From: Haloglomus halophilum
GTDB taxonomy: Archaea; Halobacteriota; Halobacteria; Halobacteriales; Haloarculaceae
Length of the DNA stretch: 64,000 nt
NCBI RefSeq assembly: GCF_024298885.1
Contig: NZ_CP101166.1
Coordinates: 2,355,149 to 2,419,148, forward strand
Direction of reading: 5' to 3'
A model generated the notes under the pieces. It saw only the letters and a program-made list of their open reading frames with translations. It did no database searches and was not told where the DNA came from. Each line of letters starts with the position of its first letter. The stretch's first letter is position 1. The position numbers and the translations under genes are program-made. This document shows, one piece after another, positions 1-10,602 of the stretch.

Positions 1-110
1 AAGTTCGAACTGACGCACCTGGCGCCATATTTTTCGAACTCTGTGTCAAAATGTGCCATAGCTGGCGAGAATCGAATACTCCAGAGAAATCAGCGATAGC
101 GACCGCGCCG
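1..110. other. Non-coding stretch after the rpo operon
   Basis: No gene is visible between the left edge and the stop codon of rpoA2. Read on the minus strand it holds A/T-rich patches (around 28-38 and 43-54) that could be an operon end or the promoter of a gene lying left of the window. In many haloarchaea nusA follows rpoA2 closely. Here at least 110 bp separate rpoA2 from whatever comes next, so nusA is not immediately coupled. Confidence 0.4.
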
Positions 111-2837
111 TCAGTCGTCGGCGGGGCCGCCGCTCTCGCCGGTCTGCTTCGCGCCCATCCGCAGGTTCACGTCGCCGGTACCCAGCTTGATGGGCTTGCC
201 GACGATGACGTTCTCCGTGACGCCGTTGAGGTCGTCGACCTCGCCGTGGATGGCTGCGTCGAGCAGGTGGTTGACCGTGACCTCGAACGCGGCGCGGGCG
301 AGCACGGACTGCTTGTTGCCGGAGATGCCGTGCCGGCCGATGGACTCGATGGTGCCGCGGTTCGTCATGATGTCCGCGACCAGCATCAGGTGGCGGATGT
401 TCACGTCGTCGAGGCCCTGCTCCTCGAGGGTGTTCATCGTCTCCTCGATGATGGCCTCGCGAGCCGCCTCGATGCCGAGCTCCGAACGGATCTCGTGGAT
501 GTTGTTACACGTGGTCCGGGAGGCGTCGACGCCCTCGATCTTGAGGGCGTCGCCGAAGGCGCTCCCCTCCGTGTAGAGGACGAACTCCTCCTCGGCGTCG
601 AGTTCCTCGGCGATCTCCTCGTCGTCGATCTCCTCCTTCCGGATGACGACGCGGGACACCTCGTCGATGCCCTTGAACACGATGTCGCGCAGCTCCTCGA
701 CCTGCTGCAGGAGGTCCCGGTAGGAGGGGTCCTCCGGGCCGAACTCGATGGCCGAGCCGTCCGTGCCGACCATCGTGCTGGTCTCGACACCCAGCTTCGA
801 CTCGATGGTGCTGGCGATCTCCTCGACGATCTCGGCGGTGTCGTCGACCGTGGGCCAGCGCTCGTGGAGCGTGTCCTCGTTCAGGTCGATGCGGACGATC
901 ATGTCCGCGACGTTCGTCGACACGTCACCCAGTGCGAGGATGCGGGTGGCCTCGATGCTCCAGACGACCTCGTGGGCGCGCTCGCGGTCGACCGCGTACT
1001 CGTCCTCGAGGTGGACCGTCATCATCGGCGTGTCCGGGGTCTTCCGGGCGTCCACCAGCTCGATGAGCCGGGGGAGGCCCTGCGTGACGTCGATCTCCGC
1101 GACGCCCGCGTAGTGGAACGTGTTCATCGTGTTGTGCGTGACGACACCCTCTGCAGTCGTGAACGTCTCCAGCCCCGCGACAGAGAGGTCGTAGACGTAC
1201 TCGTGGTCGCTGGTGACCGTCTCGACAGAGTCGATGCAATCCCAGACCACGTCGCCCTCGACCGCGCGTTCGAGCGTCGCGAGCGCATCGGAGTCGACAC
1301 CGGCCTCTCGTGCCTCGTCGACGAGCGAACGGAGTCGGGTCCGGCCGACACGCTGGCGCTTCGTCGCACTGTTGATCTGACGCTGGGGGATGCCGGTATC
1401 AGATGCGACCTCCTCCAGCGCATCACCGAAGTTCGGAATCTGGTCCGTCGCGTCGGGGCCGTCAGTGTCACAGTCCGTGGCGAGTTCGTCGAGTTCCTCA
1501 CCACGCTCGCCGACCATTCCGATACGGTCGGCGAACCGCGGCACGTGCTTCTTCGGCACCCGGAGCGTTCGGGAGTCGTCCTGCCGGCCGAGCGTCGAGT
1601 AGATACCAGCCCTGCTCAGGAGCAGCGCGATGCCGGCAGTGAGCCGGTCGCTGGTGGAGCTCGAACGGACGGAGTTCGAGCCAACGTTCCCGTCGCCGCT
1701 GAAGTAGCCGCGCAGGAGCGCTCGAACGAACTCGTCGGCCGCGCCGTACGCGAAGCCGGGGACGGCCTTCTCGCCGTCTTCGGTGCAGGCCGCACGGAGG
1801 AAGTCCGCGAGGATGGTCCCGTTGACCCGGATATCGTAGCCAGTCGCGAATCCGCTCTCATTCTCGTACTCGTTCACCGAGAGGTCGAACCGTTCGGCGA
1901 ACGAGCGGATGCGATTCTGGAACTCGGAATCGACGTTGGAGACGGAGACGTAGTACTCCGTCAGTGAGCCCTCTGCGAGCCACGCACCGACGAAGAACCC
2001 GGTCTCGGCGTCAAGCGGGAACGATTCGGGAAGCCCGACGGAACTACCGACCGGATACGCGGTCCGCTCGTCCAGTTCGCCAGCGTCTAGCGCTGCACGC
2101 TTGTTCCGAATCTGGTCCTGCCCGCCGGGGAGTGCTTCCACGCCGCCATCGGTCAGCGTCGAGGTGAACCAGTAGTCCTCGGACGGGAGATACTCGCGCA
2201 GGTCGACCGTCTCGGTTCCCTCGTCGGTATCGAGGGCCGCCACGACGGGAAGCCAGTCTCCCTCGTCGAGTTTCTCGCCTGCGACGGGAACGACCCCGTT
2301 CTCTCGCCGGGTGACGAACGAGTGCGCCTTGGTTGCTCGAATCGAGCGGCCGGACTCCAACTCGAACCGAAGCAGCTCGTCGGGCGTCTCGTGCCGGCTA
2401 ACCTCCTCGACAGCCTTCCAGCGGACCTGCTCGTCGCTCCCGAGGCTCGGTACCTCGATGCCCTCGGGGGCCAGTGCGACCTCGTGGTCGTCGATGGACC
2501 GTGACTCACGGGACTCGACCAGCGAGTCCACGAACGGGCCGATCTCGACCACGTCGGTTTCTCCATCCCGGCGAACGATTACCTCCTCGTCGGCCGGAAC
2601 AGACATCTGCGTTCCCGGCTCCCCGATGGACTGCGCGGAGACGGTGCCGACGGGGTCCAGCGGGTCGACGCGCGTCTCGAGGTAGCGCGACTCGACCGCC
2701 TGGGCGATCTCGTCGACCTTCTCGGTCGGCACGTCGCGTCCCTCGATGGCCTCGTACACCTCGTTCTTGAGCCGTCGTGGGAGGTCGGTGTCCTCGACGA
2801 GCGCTTCGGCGTCGTCGGAGACGTCGAAGTCAGTCAT
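111..2837 (-). CDS. rpoA2: DNA-directed RNA polymerase subunit A'' carrying an intein
   Basis: This is the C-terminal part of the largest RNA polymerase subunit, which in archaea is split into A' and A''. The 908-residue frame contains two extein parts. Residues 1-78 end in the conserved IGEPGTQM, and residues 570-908 begin TMNTFHYAG and continue with [13 protein letters not shown]. The mature polypeptide would be 417 residues, the usual size. Residues 79-569 are an intein. The join falls in the trigger loop, the mobile element that closes over the incoming NTP, so splicing must occur for the enzyme to work. It is the last gene of the rpoH-B''-B'-A'-A'' operon and overlaps rpoA1 by 8 bp, which suggests coupled translation. 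Confidence 0.97.
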   Translation of the reverse strand: MTDFDVSDDAEALVEDTDLPRRLKNEVYEAIEGRDVPTEKVDEIAQAVESRYLETRVDPLDPVGTVSAQSIGEPGTQMSVPADEEVIVRRDGETDVVEIGPFVDSLVESRESRSIDDHEVALAPEGIEVPSLGSDEQVRWKAVEEVSRHETPDELLRFELESGRSIRATKAHSFVTRRENGVVPVAGEKLDEGDWLPVVAALDTDEGTETVDLREYLPSEDYWFTSTLTDGGVEALPGGQDQIRNKRAALDAGELDERTAYPVGSSVGLPESFPLDAETGFFVGAWLAEGSLTEYYVSVSNVDSEFQNRIRSFAERFDLSVNEYENESGFATGYDIRVNGTILADFLRAACTEDGEKAVPGFAYGAADEFVRALLRGYFSGDGNVGSNSVRSSSTSDRLTAGIALLLSRAGIYSTLGRQDDSRTLRVPKKHVPRFADRIGMVGERGEELDELATDCDTDGPDATDQIPNFGDALEEVASDTGIPQRQINSATKRQRVGRTRLRSLVDEAREAGVDSDALATLERAVEGDVVWDCIDSVETVTSDHEYVYDLSVAGLETFTTAEGVVTHNTMNTFHYAGVAEIDVTQGLPRLIELVDARKTPDTPMMTVHLEDEYAVDRERAHEVVWSIEATRILALGDVSTNVADMIVRIDLNEDTLHERWPTVDDTAEIVEEIASTIESKLGVETSTMVGTDGSAIEFGPEDPSYRDLLQQVEELRDIVFKGIDEVSRVVIRKEEIDDEEIAEELDAEEEFVLYTEGSAFGDALKIEGVDASRTTCNNIHEIRSELGIEAAREAIIEETMNTLEEQGLDDVNIRHLMLVADIMTNRGTIESIGRHGISGNKQSVLARAAFEVTVNHLLDAAIHGEVDDLNGVTENVIVGKPIKLGTGDVNLRMGAKQTGESGGPADD
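1131..2603 (-). mobile_element. RpoA'' intein with LAGLIDADG homing endonuclease
   Basis: The 491-residue intein starts at Ser79 of the precursor and ends with HN (VVTHN), followed by Thr570 as the +1 nucleophile. The splicing blocks are visible: block A begins [11 protein letters not shown], block B contains TKAHSF, and blocks F and G are [12 protein letters not shown] and VVTHN. The central part has both LAGLIDADG-type helices, [12 protein letters not shown] and [12 protein letters not shown], each with the acidic residue needed for metal binding, so the homing endonuclease looks intact. Codon choice appears somewhat less GC-biased than in the exteins, which fits horizontal mobility. RpoA'' inteins are known in several haloarchaea. 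Whether this one is still mobile cannot be told from sequence. Confidence 0.95.
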
Positions 2838-5802
2838 CCGACTCCACCTCCGTGCTCGTGCCGGCGGTGCGGCCGGTCTTCCAGGAGTCCTGGTGCTCCG
2901 AGATGTTCGTCTCGACGGCCTCGCGCGAGAGGAACTGCTCCTTCTCGGTCTCGTCGGCGAACTCCTCGTCCATCACGCGCTCGGTGATGGCCTCGACGTC
3001 GATGTCGTTGTCGTCATCCGAGGAGACCTGCACCGGAGAGGTGCCGTCCTCGCCGAACTCGAACTGGACGATGGTGTCCGAGGTGTCCCGGACGGTGCCG
3101 TCGTACTGGGTCTCCAGTTCGGACAGCGCGTTGATGAGCCGGCGCTGGAGGTAGCCGGACTTCGAGGTCCGGACCGCCGTGTCGACCAGGCCCTCGCGGC
3201 CACCCATCGCGTGGAAGAAGAACTCCCGCGGGGTCAGGCCGTTCCGGTAGGAGTTCTCCACGAAGCCGTGGGCGTCCGCGGAGAGGTCGTCGGGCAGGTA
3301 GTGCGAGAGGGTGCGGCCCTCGTAGCCACGGTTGATGCGCTCGCCCCGCACTGCCTGCTGGCCGACGCAGCCGGCCATCTGGGTCAGGTTCAGCATCGAC
3401 CCACGCGCGCCGGACCGCGCCATGACGACGGCCGGGTTGTCGTCGTCGAAGTAGTCCTCCGCGATGTCGCCGGCGGAGTCACGCGCCTTGCCCAGCGTCT
3501 GCATGATCTTCATCTCCAGCGTCTCGTCGACGGTCCGACCGGGGAGCGATTCGAGCTCGCCGGCGTCGTACGTCGAGATGAGCTCCTGCACCCGCTCCTC
3601 GGCGTTGTCGATGGCCTCGTCGATCTGGGCCTCGGCCTCGGGCTCGATGGACTCGTCGTCGATGGCCAGCGAGAACCCGAAGTGCATGATCGAACGCATC
3701 GCGAGCGTCGCGACCTCGTTGACGAACTGGCGGGCCCGCGTGTTCGAGTGGAGCTTGCAGATGGTGTCGACGATCTCGCCACCGAACGCGCCGACGGCGT
3801 CCTCGTCGATGGTCCCCTCGGTGAGCTGGCCGTCCTCGATGATGACGGTGTCGCCCGCGCTGGAGGTGAACTCCAGGTCGAGGTCGTCGGGCAGGAGCTC
3901 GGAGAACACCGTCCGGCCGGTCCAGTACGGCTCGCCCGTCTCCTCGTCCTCGCCGTCGGGCTCGGGCAGCTCGTCGATGGCCGTCGCCCGGAGCAGGTCG
4001 AGCGCCTGCGTCTCGTTGAAGTGCGGGTTCTCGTGCGTGAGGAGGTAGGTCCCGGAGATGTGGTCCTGGATGGCGCCGATGATGTTCTCGCCGAAGCGCG
4101 GCGAGAGGATCTGCTCTTGGACCCGCATCAGGACGCGGGCCTCCGCACGCGCCTCCTCGTTCTGGAGCGCGTGCATGTTCATCTCGTCGCCGTCGAAGTC
4201 GGCGTTGTACGGCGGACAGACGACCGTGTTCAGGCGGAACGTCTTGTACGGCATCACGACCACCTCGTGGGCCATGATGGACATCCGGTGGAGCGACGGC
4301 TGTCGATTGAAGATGACGATGTCGCCGTCGATGAGGTGCCGTGCGACCTCCCAGCCGGGCTCGACCTTCTCGGCGAGCTCCTCACAGTTCTTCTCGGTCA
4401 CCTTGAGCCGTCGGCCGTCCGGTCGCCTGACGTAGTTGGCGCCGGGGTGTCCCTCGGGGCCGTTGGAGACGTACCGGCGGGCGTCGGCCAGGTTCCGCTC
4501 GTTGACGTTCATCGTCTGGGTCATCTCGCTGGCGACGCGCTCGGGGACGCCGACCTCGTTCAGCGAGAGCGTCGGGTCCGGCGAGATGACGGTCCGGGCG
4601 GAGAAGTTGACACGCTTTCCGGACAGCGAGCCACGGAAACGACCCTCCTTGCCCTTCAGGCGCTGGGAGAGGGTCTTCAGCGGCCGGCCCGAGCGGTGTC
4701 GCGCCGGCGGCGTGCCCGAGATCTCGTTGTCCATGAACGTCGTGACGTGGTACTGGAGCAGCTCCCAGAGGTCCTCGATGATGAGCTGGGGCGCACCCGC
4801 CTCACGATTTTCCATGAACCGCTGGTTGATGCGGATGATGTCGACCAGCTTGTGCGTGAGGTCGTCCTCGGAGCGCTGGCCGTTATCCAGCGTGATGGAC
4901 GGGCGCGCCGTCACCGGCGGGACCGGCAGGACCGTCAGGATGATCCACTCCGGCCGGGACTTGCTGGGGTCGATGCCCAGCGTCTCGATGTCCTCGTCCG
5001 GGATGTCCTCGAACCAGTCCCGGATGTCGCTGGGCATCAGCTTGTTCATGTCCTCCTCGGTGAGGTCGATGTCCAGTGCCTTCTCCAGCTTCTTGCGCAT
5101 GTCCTCCTTCGGCCGGAACTCGGCCGAGAGAATCTCGTTGATGCGCGAGACCTCGATGCCGGTCTCCTCGGAGAGCTCCTGGGGCGGCAGCGGCTCGCGC
5201 TCCGTGTCCTCGTCCTCGTCCAGCTGGGTGACGGGGCGGCCCTCCATCGCCGCCGCGACCATCTCGGAGTACTCCGAGTGGAGCACGTCCTGGACCTCGT
5301 AGTAGGTGGTCGGCTTCTCGTGCTGGATGTCGTACTGAACCTCGCCACAGTGCGGGCAGCGGTCCTTCTTGCGGGCCTGCCGGATGGCGGCCTTCGTCAC
5401 GTCGTTCAAGTCCTCGCCGAGCTGGCGGGTCCGGGTGAGCTGCGAGCGGAACTCCTGGGCCTCGTCCTCGGTCAGACAGAGCCGGGAGCAGTCCCGACAC
5501 GTGCCCCGGAGCAGCCGCCGGATGAGCTTCGAGAACCCGACGTGGATGACCGGTGCGGCCAGCTCGATGTGGCCGAAGTGGCCGTTACACGAGCCGCTGT
5601 GCTTGCCGCAGGTCTTGCACTCCAGTCCGGGGTCGATGACGCCCAGCCGCGGGTCCATCAGCCCCATGTCGATGGGGAAGCCGTCGTCGTCGTACGTGTC
5701 GGCCGTGATGACCTTCGTGGCCGACATCTCGCGGTACTCCTCGGGGTCCATCAGCCCGAAGCTGAGCGACCCGATCTCCTTGGGGGATTGGCCTGTTGAC
5801 AT
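2830..5802 (-). CDS. rpoA1: DNA-directed RNA polymerase subunit A'
   Basis: This is the N-terminal part of the largest polymerase subunit (990 residues, about normal). Near the start, C62, C65, C72 and H75 (CKTCG...CNGHFGH) form a clamp zinc site. A second cysteine group (CRDCSRLC and CPHCG) follows. The catalytic magnesium loop [10 protein letters not shown] places the three aspartates at residues 535, 537 and 539. The C-terminus is rich in Asp and Glu, as expected for a halophile. No intein is present in this subunit. The gene lies between rpoB1 (21 bp upstream) and rpoA2 (8 bp overlap) in the same operon. Confidence 0.97.
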   Translation of the reverse strand: MSTGQSPKEIGSLSFGLMDPEEYREMSATKVITADTYDDDGFPIDMGLMDPRLGVIDPGLECKTCGKHSGSCNGHFGHIELAAPVIHVGFSKLIRRLLRGTCRDCSRLCLTEDEAQEFRSQLTRTRQLGEDLNDVTKAAIRQARKKDRCPHCGEVQYDIQHEKPTTYYEVQDVLHSEYSEMVAAAMEGRPVTQLDEDEDTEREPLPPQELSEETGIEVSRINEILSAEFRPKEDMRKKLEKALDIDLTEEDMNKLMPSDIRDWFEDIPDEDIETLGIDPSKSRPEWIILTVLPVPPVTARPSITLDNGQRSEDDLTHKLVDIIRINQRFMENREAGAPQLIIEDLWELLQYHVTTFMDNEISGTPPARHRSGRPLKTLSQRLKGKEGRFRGSLSGKRVNFSARTVISPDPTLSLNEVGVPERVASEMTQTMNVNERNLADARRYVSNGPEGHPGANYVRRPDGRRLKVTEKNCEELAEKVEPGWEVARHLIDGDIVIFNRQPSLHRMSIMAHEVVVMPYKTFRLNTVVCPPYNADFDGDEMNMHALQNEEARAEARVLMRVQEQILSPRFGENIIGAIQDHISGTYLLTHENPHFNETQALDLLRATAIDELPEPDGEDEETGEPYWTGRTVFSELLPDDLDLEFTSSAGDTVIIEDGQLTEGTIDEDAVGAFGGEIVDTICKLHSNTRARQFVNEVATLAMRSIMHFGFSLAIDDESIEPEAEAQIDEAIDNAEERVQELISTYDAGELESLPGRTVDETLEMKIMQTLGKARDSAGDIAEDYFDDDNPAVVMARSGARGSMLNLTQMAGCVGQQAVRGERINRGYEGRTLSHYLPDDLSADAHGFVENSYRNGLTPREFFFHAMGGREGLVDTAVRTSKSGYLQRRLINALSELETQYDGTVRDTSDTIVQFEFGEDGTSPVQVSSDDDNDIDVEAITERVMDEEFADETEKEQFLSREAVETNISEHQDSWKTGRTAGTSTEVESDD

Positions 5803-5823
5803 TGTGGGTGGGGTAGAGCGTGG

Positions 5824-7650
5824 TTAGACCGCGTCCGCCAGTTCGACGCGCGGGGCGATGCCGAGCGCCTTCATCTCGTCGAGGAGGAGCTTGAACGCGT
5901 AGCTCATCTCCACCTCGTGGACGTCCGTCTCCTCGCCGCAGTTGGGGCAGTAGACACGGTGCTGCTCGACGTTCTCGACCGCCGTCATGCCACACTGGGC
6001 ACAGACGTAGATCTCCTCGCGGTCGGACTCGTCCAGCAGCCGTTCTTTGAGCGCAAGGGCCGCGCCGTGCCCGATGAGCACGTCGCGCTCCATCTCCCCG
6101 ACACGCAGGCCACCCTCGCGGGCACGACCCTCGGTGGGCTGGCGCGTCAGGACCTGCACCGGGCCGCGCGAGCGAGCGTGGATCTTGTTCGAGACCATGT
6201 GGTAGAGTTTCTGGTAGAAGATGGTCCCGACGAAGATCTCGGCCTCGATACGCTCGCCCGTGACCCCGGAGTACATGACCTCCTTCCCGGAGTCCTTGAA
6301 GCCGCGGTCGACGAGCGCCTCGCGGAGCTCGTCCTCGTCCTCGCCCGTGAAGGCAGTGCCGTCGACACGCCGACCCTCCAGCGAGCCGACCTTGCCGCCC
6401 AGCATCTCCAGCACGTGGCCGACCGTCATCCGCGACGGCAGCGCGTGCGGGTTGATGATGAGGTCCGGCACGACGCCCTCCTGGGTGAACGGCATGTCCT
6501 CCTGGGGGGCGATGTGGCCGACGACACCCTTCTGGCCGTGGCGGGAGGCGAACTTGTCGCCCATCTCCGGGATGCGCTCGTCACGCACGGAGACCTTCGA
6601 GAGCTTCGAGCCGTCCTCGCCCTCCATCAGCGTGACCGTGTCGACGACACCGCTCTCACCAGAGCGCATCGTGACACTGGTCTCGCGGCGCTTCTGCGGC
6701 GAGAGGCCGCCCATGTCGTCGGGCTCCTCCAGGAAGCGCGGCGGACTCGTCTTCCCGAGCAGCACGTCGTTCTCGCCGACGTCGGTCTCGGGGTTGACGA
6801 GGCCGTCCTCGTCCAGATGCGTGTACGCGTCCTCGCCGCGGGCGCCCCGCACCTCGTCGTCCGGAATCTCGAAGCGGTCCTCCTGGCCGCCGGGGTAGCG
6901 TCGCTCCTCGCCCTCGTAGGTCCGGAAGAAGTGCGAGCGCGCCAGGGCCCGGTCGACGCTGCCCTTGTTCAGGACCAGCGCGTCCTCGATGTTGAACCCC
7001 TCGTAGGACATGACCGCGACGACGAAGTTCTGTGCCGCCGGGCGCTCGTCGTAGCCGATCTGCTCGGTCGTCTGGGTCTTGACCAGCGAGAGCTGCGGGT
7101 AGTGCAGCAGGTGCTGGCGCGTGTCCGGCCGGATGCGGTAGTTCGCACTCGGGAGCCCGAGCGACTGCTTGATCATCCCCGACCCCATCGTGATCCGGGG
7201 CGAGGCGTTGTGTTCGGGATAGGGAATCATCCCGGCACCGATGCCGAAGATGAGCTGCGGGTCGATCTCGAGGTGGGTGTGCTGTTCGGTGAGGTCCGTC
7301 TCGTCGACGGCGACGTAGATGTCCTCCTCCTCCTCGGCGTCGATGAACTCGACGTAGCCGCGCTCGACGAGGTCCTCGAACTCGAGTTCGCCCTCCTTCA
7401 GCGCCTCGACCTCCTCCTCGGTGGCGAGGGGCTCGCCGTCCTCGATGACCAGCAGCGGGCGCCGGGCCCGGCCGGCGTCCGCGTTGACGATGACCTCGTT
7501 GGTGCGTCCCTTGACGGAGACGTTGACCATGTCGCTTATCTCGCCGCGCCGACGGGCCTCGCGGATGTTGTCCGCGAGTTCCCGGGGTTCGGGGTGCGTT
7601 CCGACCAGACTGCCGTTCACGTAGACCTTGGCTTCTCGTCCCTGACTCAT
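5824..7650 (-). CDS. rpoB1: DNA-directed RNA polymerase subunit B'
   Basis: This is the C-terminal half of the second-largest polymerase subunit, which haloarchaea encode as two genes. The 608-residue length is typical. Visible family features include [20 protein letters not shown], the [12 protein letters not shown] motif of the active-centre region, and a C-terminal zinc ribbon at about residues 551-573 (CAQCG...CPNCG). The start ATG at 7650 matches the family N-terminus ([13 protein letters not shown]). It follows rpoB2 after a 72-bp spacer with no obvious Shine-Dalgarno site, and is cotranscribed. Confidence 0.97.
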   Translation of the reverse strand: MSQGREAKVYVNGSLVGTHPEPRELADNIREARRRGEISDMVNVSVKGRTNEVIVNADAGRARRPLLVIEDGEPLATEEEVEALKEGELEFEDLVERGYVEFIDAEEEEDIYVAVDETDLTEQHTHLEIDPQLIFGIGAGMIPYPEHNASPRITMGSGMIKQSLGLPSANYRIRPDTRQHLLHYPQLSLVKTQTTEQIGYDERPAAQNFVVAVMSYEGFNIEDALVLNKGSVDRALARSHFFRTYEGEERRYPGGQEDRFEIPDDEVRGARGEDAYTHLDEDGLVNPETDVGENDVLLGKTSPPRFLEEPDDMGGLSPQKRRETSVTMRSGESGVVDTVTLMEGEDGSKLSKVSVRDERIPEMGDKFASRHGQKGVVGHIAPQEDMPFTQEGVVPDLIINPHALPSRMTVGHVLEMLGGKVGSLEGRRVDGTAFTGEDEDELREALVDRGFKDSGKEVMYSGVTGERIEAEIFVGTIFYQKLYHMVSNKIHARSRGPVQVLTRQPTEGRAREGGLRVGEMERDVLIGHGAALALKERLLDESDREEIYVCAQCGMTAVENVEQHRVYCPNCGEETDVHEVEMSYAFKLLLDEMKALGIAPRVELADAV

Positions 7651-7722
7651 GTCGTGTTTGTGTGCCGCATTGGTGTGTTCGGGTGCGCTACCGCCACCGT
7701 GCTCGTGTGCTGCATCGCCTCG

Positions 7723-9294
7723 TCAGTCGTCCGCGGGCTGGGTGCCCGGCGTCTCCACGCCGGGGATGCCCTCGACGCCCATCGTCGCGAGCTCGCGCTT
7801 GAGCTCGATCTCGTCCTCGACGTTCTGGCTCAGCTCCATCGCCTGGGCGAAGTTCTTCACCAGCCCACAGTTGGGACCCTCCGGCGTCTCGGAGGGGCAG
7901 ATGCGCCCCCACTGGGTGGCGTGCAGGTCACGCGCCTCGAAGTGAGGTTGTGAACGGCTCAGCGGCGACCGGAGCCGGCGCAGGTGGCTCAGGACACCCA
8001 TGTAGTCGGTCCGGTCGACGAGCTGGCTCACGCCGGAGCGGCCACCGACCCAGTTCCCCGTCGCGATGGGGTGTTCGAGCCGCTCGGTCAACACGTCAGA
8101 GCGGACGACCGTCGAGACCGAGAGGTTCCGGTTGCGCATGTTGGCGCGCTCGAGCTGGTACTTCACGTCGCGTGCCAGCTTGTTGAGTGCCGTCCGGAAC
8201 AGGTCCTTCATCAGGTCGCCCGAGACCTTGAGGCGCTTGTTCGCGTAGTGGTCCTTGTCGTCCGAGTCGCGCCGCCCGAGCGCGAGTTCGAAACACGCCT
8301 CCGCCATCCGGCAGAGGTAGTAGGACTTGTTGATGCGGACCTCCTCCTCGTCGACGCCCTCCTCGTGGAGGTGCGGCAGGAGGTAGCGGTCGATGACGTA
8401 GTTGGCCCGCTTGAGCTGGTAGTTCTTCCCCTGGCCGCTGGCGACGCGCTTGCCCAGCTTCTCGATGGCCTCCTCGGTCGTCTCGACCTCGGCGGCCTCC
8501 AGGTTCTCCAGCATGAACTTGACCACTTCGGGGTCGTCGCTGACCCGGTGGACGATCTCCTCGTCGGACTCGAGACCGAGCGCGCGCACGAGCGTGACGA
8601 AGTTGATGCTCCCCGAGACGGACGGGAACGAGACCTCCAGCAGCCCCTCGCGGTTCCGCTCGCAGAGCACCAGCGCGCGGTAGCCCCGGCGCTGGCTGAA
8701 CGTCTTCGCGACCTGGATCTCGTCGCCGTACTTCGAGTCGTACTCTGCGAGGATCTTGTTCGGCGCGAGGTCCTCGCTCGTCATCAGCACGCGCTCGGAG
8801 CCGTTGACGATGAAGTAGCCACCGGGGTCGGCGGGGTCCTCGCCGATCTCGATGAGCTCCTCGTGGCTGAAGTCCGCGATGTTGCACTTGTCCGAGCCGA
8901 TCATGATCGGCATCCGGCCAACCTTCGTCTCGGACTGGTCGACGATGTGCTCCTCTTCCTCCTCGCCCCCGCGCACGATGGTCATCTCCATGAAGACCGG
9001 CGCGGAGTAGGTGATGTTCCGCAGGCGGGCCTCCTGCGGGTAGAGTAGCTCCTCGGAGCCGTCGGCCTCACGCACGCGCGGCGTCGTGATGCGGACGTTC
9101 CCCAGGTCGACGCGGACGGGCTCTTGCCCCTCCTTGTCGCCGATGTCGGTCTCGATGCTCTCCTTCTCGTCGACTACCTCCTGCATCCCGCTGCCGAGGA
9201 ACGCGTTGAACGAGCGGAAGTGGTGCTCGGCCAGGCGTTCACGGGAGAAGTACTGTCGCGATATCGTCCGACGGGTCTCTCTGTCCATACTCAT
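7723..9294 (-). CDS. rpoB2: DNA-directed RNA polymerase subunit B''
   Basis: This is the N-terminal half of the second-largest RNA polymerase subunit, 523 residues, the normal haloarchaeal size. Recognisable segments are the start region [19 protein letters not shown], the [12 protein letters not shown] lobe/protrusion segment, and [20 protein letters not shown] near the C-terminus, which is nearly invariant in the family. The ATG at 9294 overlaps the rpoH stop by 4 bp (ATGA type), so translation is probably coupled. It pairs with B' to form the complete beta-like subunit. Confidence 0.97.
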   Translation of the reverse strand: MSMDRETRRTISRQYFSRERLAEHHFRSFNAFLGSGMQEVVDEKESIETDIGDKEGQEPVRVDLGNVRITTPRVREADGSEELLYPQEARLRNITYSAPVFMEMTIVRGGEEEEEHIVDQSETKVGRMPIMIGSDKCNIADFSHEELIEIGEDPADPGGYFIVNGSERVLMTSEDLAPNKILAEYDSKYGDEIQVAKTFSQRRGYRALVLCERNREGLLEVSFPSVSGSINFVTLVRALGLESDEEIVHRVSDDPEVVKFMLENLEAAEVETTEEAIEKLGKRVASGQGKNYQLKRANYVIDRYLLPHLHEEGVDEEEVRINKSYYLCRMAEACFELALGRRDSDDKDHYANKRLKVSGDLMKDLFRTALNKLARDVKYQLERANMRNRNLSVSTVVRSDVLTERLEHPIATGNWVGGRSGVSQLVDRTDYMGVLSHLRRLRSPLSRSQPHFEARDLHATQWGRICPSETPEGPNCGLVKNFAQAMELSQNVEDEIELKRELATMGVEGIPGVETPGTQPADD

Positions 9295-9518
9295 TCTACC
9301 ACCAGTCGATAGACGATGGCCTGGTCAGTGGTCCGGGAGTCGCGCGTCACCTTCACCACGTCACCCGGCTGGGCGCCGTCCGGGGTCGCGGGGTCGCGAC
9401 GCTTGATCTTCGGCAGGTCGGTGCGGTCGATGTCGTACTCTTCGAGCACTCCCTCGAGGACCTCCTCCTCGATGAGCTCGTGCTCTGGAACGAGTTCGTG
9501 GTCGGTTACGTCTACCAT
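9291..9518 (-). CDS. rpoH: DNA-directed RNA polymerase subunit H
   Basis: This is a small (75-residue) archaeal polymerase subunit related to the C-terminal domain of eukaryotic RPB5. Family landmarks are [13 protein letters not shown] near the N-terminus, [10 protein letters not shown] in the middle and a C-terminal ITRDSRT-like segment, here [17 protein letters not shown]. It is the first gene of the polymerase operon, as in other archaea, and overlaps rpoB2 by 4 bp. Confidence 0.96.
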   Translation of the reverse strand: MVDVTDHELVPEHELIEEEVLEGVLEEYDIDRTDLPKIKRRDPATPDGAQPGDVVKVTRDSRTTDQAIVYRLVVE

Positions 9519-9885
9519 GGGTGGGCGGTTGAGAACACGGTCACGAGATACTACAGCCGGTTACTAGCGGGGCGGCAATAAGCGTTGCTGAACGCGACGG
9601 CTACCGCTACGCGTCACCGGCCCGGCCCGAACGGGCCACCGGCCGGGTGCCCCCTGCGAGGGGTGGCGTATGCTCCCAGTAACGTGCGTGACTACTAAAA
9701 ACATGACGACGTTGCGAACACACCCCACACCTCGGCACGCGCCGAACCACGGCGCCGACCCCCGGAGTGAGATACGACGGGCGCGTGTCATGTGCACATC
9801 CCACCGGTGTGCCGCGGTATCACGGGCCGACTCGGTCCTGTCTTGGAAAGCCTTAAGGTGAAAACCGGGCTACGAGGAATTGCGT
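9519..9885. promoter_or_regulatory. Intergenic region with the rpo operon promoter (minus) and tRNA promoter (plus)
   Basis: These 367 bp separate divergent rpoH and tRNA-Asp and contain no convincing gene. On the minus strand a TTATTG-like box at about 9577-9583 lies roughly 60 bp before the rpoH start and is the best candidate for the operon promoter. A second possible box (TTTTTAG, about 9695-9703) lies about 180 bp upstream. Between them, around 9621-9650, is a GC-rich inverted repeat (GGCCCG-AA-CGGGCC) that could fold in a leader transcript. Confidence 0.4.
9849..9858 (+). promoter_or_regulatory. TATA box of tRNA-Asp
   Basis: The sequence AGCCTTAAGG has a TTAAGG core starting 33 bp before the first base of the tRNA, about the spacing expected for an archaeal BRE/TATA element. 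A purine-rich stretch (GGAA) just before it could be the TFB recognition element. Confidence 0.6.
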
Positions 9886-9958
9886 GCCCGGATGGTGTAG
9901 TGGCCCATCATACAACCCTGTCACGGTTGTGACGCGGGTTCAAATCCCGCTCCGGGCG
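9886..9958 (+). tRNA. tRNA-Asp (GTC)
   Basis: The 73-nt sequence folds as a full cloverleaf. The acceptor GCCCGGA pairs with TCCGGGC, the anticodon stem CAACC/GGTTG carries loop CTGTCAC with anticodon GTC, and the T arm contains GGTTCAAATC. The discriminator base is G. There is no intron, and CCA is not encoded, so it must be added by the CCA-adding enzyme (a gene for it is at 27452). Confidence 0.96.
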
Positions 9959-10037
9959 CTTTCCTCTTCACGGCCCTAACCCGGAGCGATTGCTCCGGTC
10001 AGTCCTTTTCATCCATGACGGTGCAGTCCGGACTACC

Positions 10038-10452
10038 GTGACGAACAGCAAGGACAGAGGTGACGAGACCGAGGCATGCGTGCTGCAGGAGCTCATAGCG
10101 CGAGGCTACAGCGTCTCGGTCCCGTTCGGGGACACGCAAGTACGACCTCGTGCTCGACGGCGGTGGAGACCTGTATCGCATCCAGTGCAAGACCGCATGG
10201 TCGAACAAACCGGAGACGATCCGATTCAACACGCACTCACAGACGACGCGTGACGGGAGCTACCACGAGGAGACGTACGAGGATGAAATCGACGCGTTCA
10301 TCGTCAGATACCCGGCGGAAGGAACGCTCTACTGGATCGATATCGACGAAGCGACCGAACAGAAGATGGAACTCCGGTTCTCGGCAGACATCGACCATTC
10401 ACGTATCAACTGGGCAGAGTCCTACGAACTGGGCGAGGAGATACCGGACTAG
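10038..10452 (+). pseudogene. Frameshifted PD-(D/E)XK endonuclease-like gene
   Basis: Two overlapping frames together make one protein of about 137 residues. The first begins at GTG 10038 (NSKDRGDETEACVLQEL..SVPFGDTQ). The second resumes with KYDLVLDGGG..YRIQCKTAW at 10138 and ends with INWAESYELGEEIPD. The joined protein resembles the small haloarchaeal PD-(D/E)XK proteins related to group I intron endonucleases: an early Glu, the Asp of YDLV, and QCK would be the active-site residues. The reading frame breaks at about 10134-10140 by the equivalent of one added or two missing bases. It is either a pseudogene, a sequencing error or, less likely, a programmed frameshift. It sits directly after a tRNA gene. 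Confidence 0.75.
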
Positions 10453-10486
10453 CCCCCGTACTACCTCGTTCCTGCCCTCCGACCAC

Positions 10487-10497
10487 AATTATAAGAT
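10487..10497 (+). promoter_or_regulatory. TATA box upstream of the HalX regulator
   Basis: The sequence around ATTATAAG is a strong archaeal TATA match in GC-rich DNA. Transcription should begin near 10515-10520, only a few bases before the ATG at 10525, so the mRNA would be almost leaderless and would start with a short upstream reading frame rather than with the regulator gene. Confidence 0.65.
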
Positions 10498-10524
10498 TCC
10501 CGAGTCTATACGGTAGGTGTGGTG

Positions 10525-10602
10525 ATGACCGACAACGCCCGGCATCGACGGGACCCGGTGGCCGGCGCCCGAGGTCGAGCGACGCGTGGGGGTGAGCGAT
10601 GA
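10525..10602 (+). CDS. 25-codon upstream reading frame coupled to the HalX regulator
   Basis: An ATG lies 5-10 bases after the predicted transcription start and opens a frame of 25 codons (MTDNARHRRDPVAGARG...). Its TGA overlaps the start codon of the response regulator in an ATGA arrangement. The encoded peptide is basic, which is unusual for a halophile protein, so the peptide itself may not matter. The arrangement would let ribosomes that start on the leaderless mRNA reinitiate at the regulator. No Shine-Dalgarno site is obvious for the regulator. Coding status is inferred from position only. Confidence 0.4.
   Translation: MTDNARHRRDPVAGARGRATRGGER

Noticed and set aside
51..1967. A 638-codon open frame on the plus strand antisense to rpoA2, and similar very long frames antisense to rpoA1 (2746-5799), rpoB1 and EF-2
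   Set aside because: High GC content removes stop codons in the opposite frames. The translated products are Arg/Asp/Val-rich shadows without domains, while the minus-strand genes are unmistakable RNA polymerase subunits.
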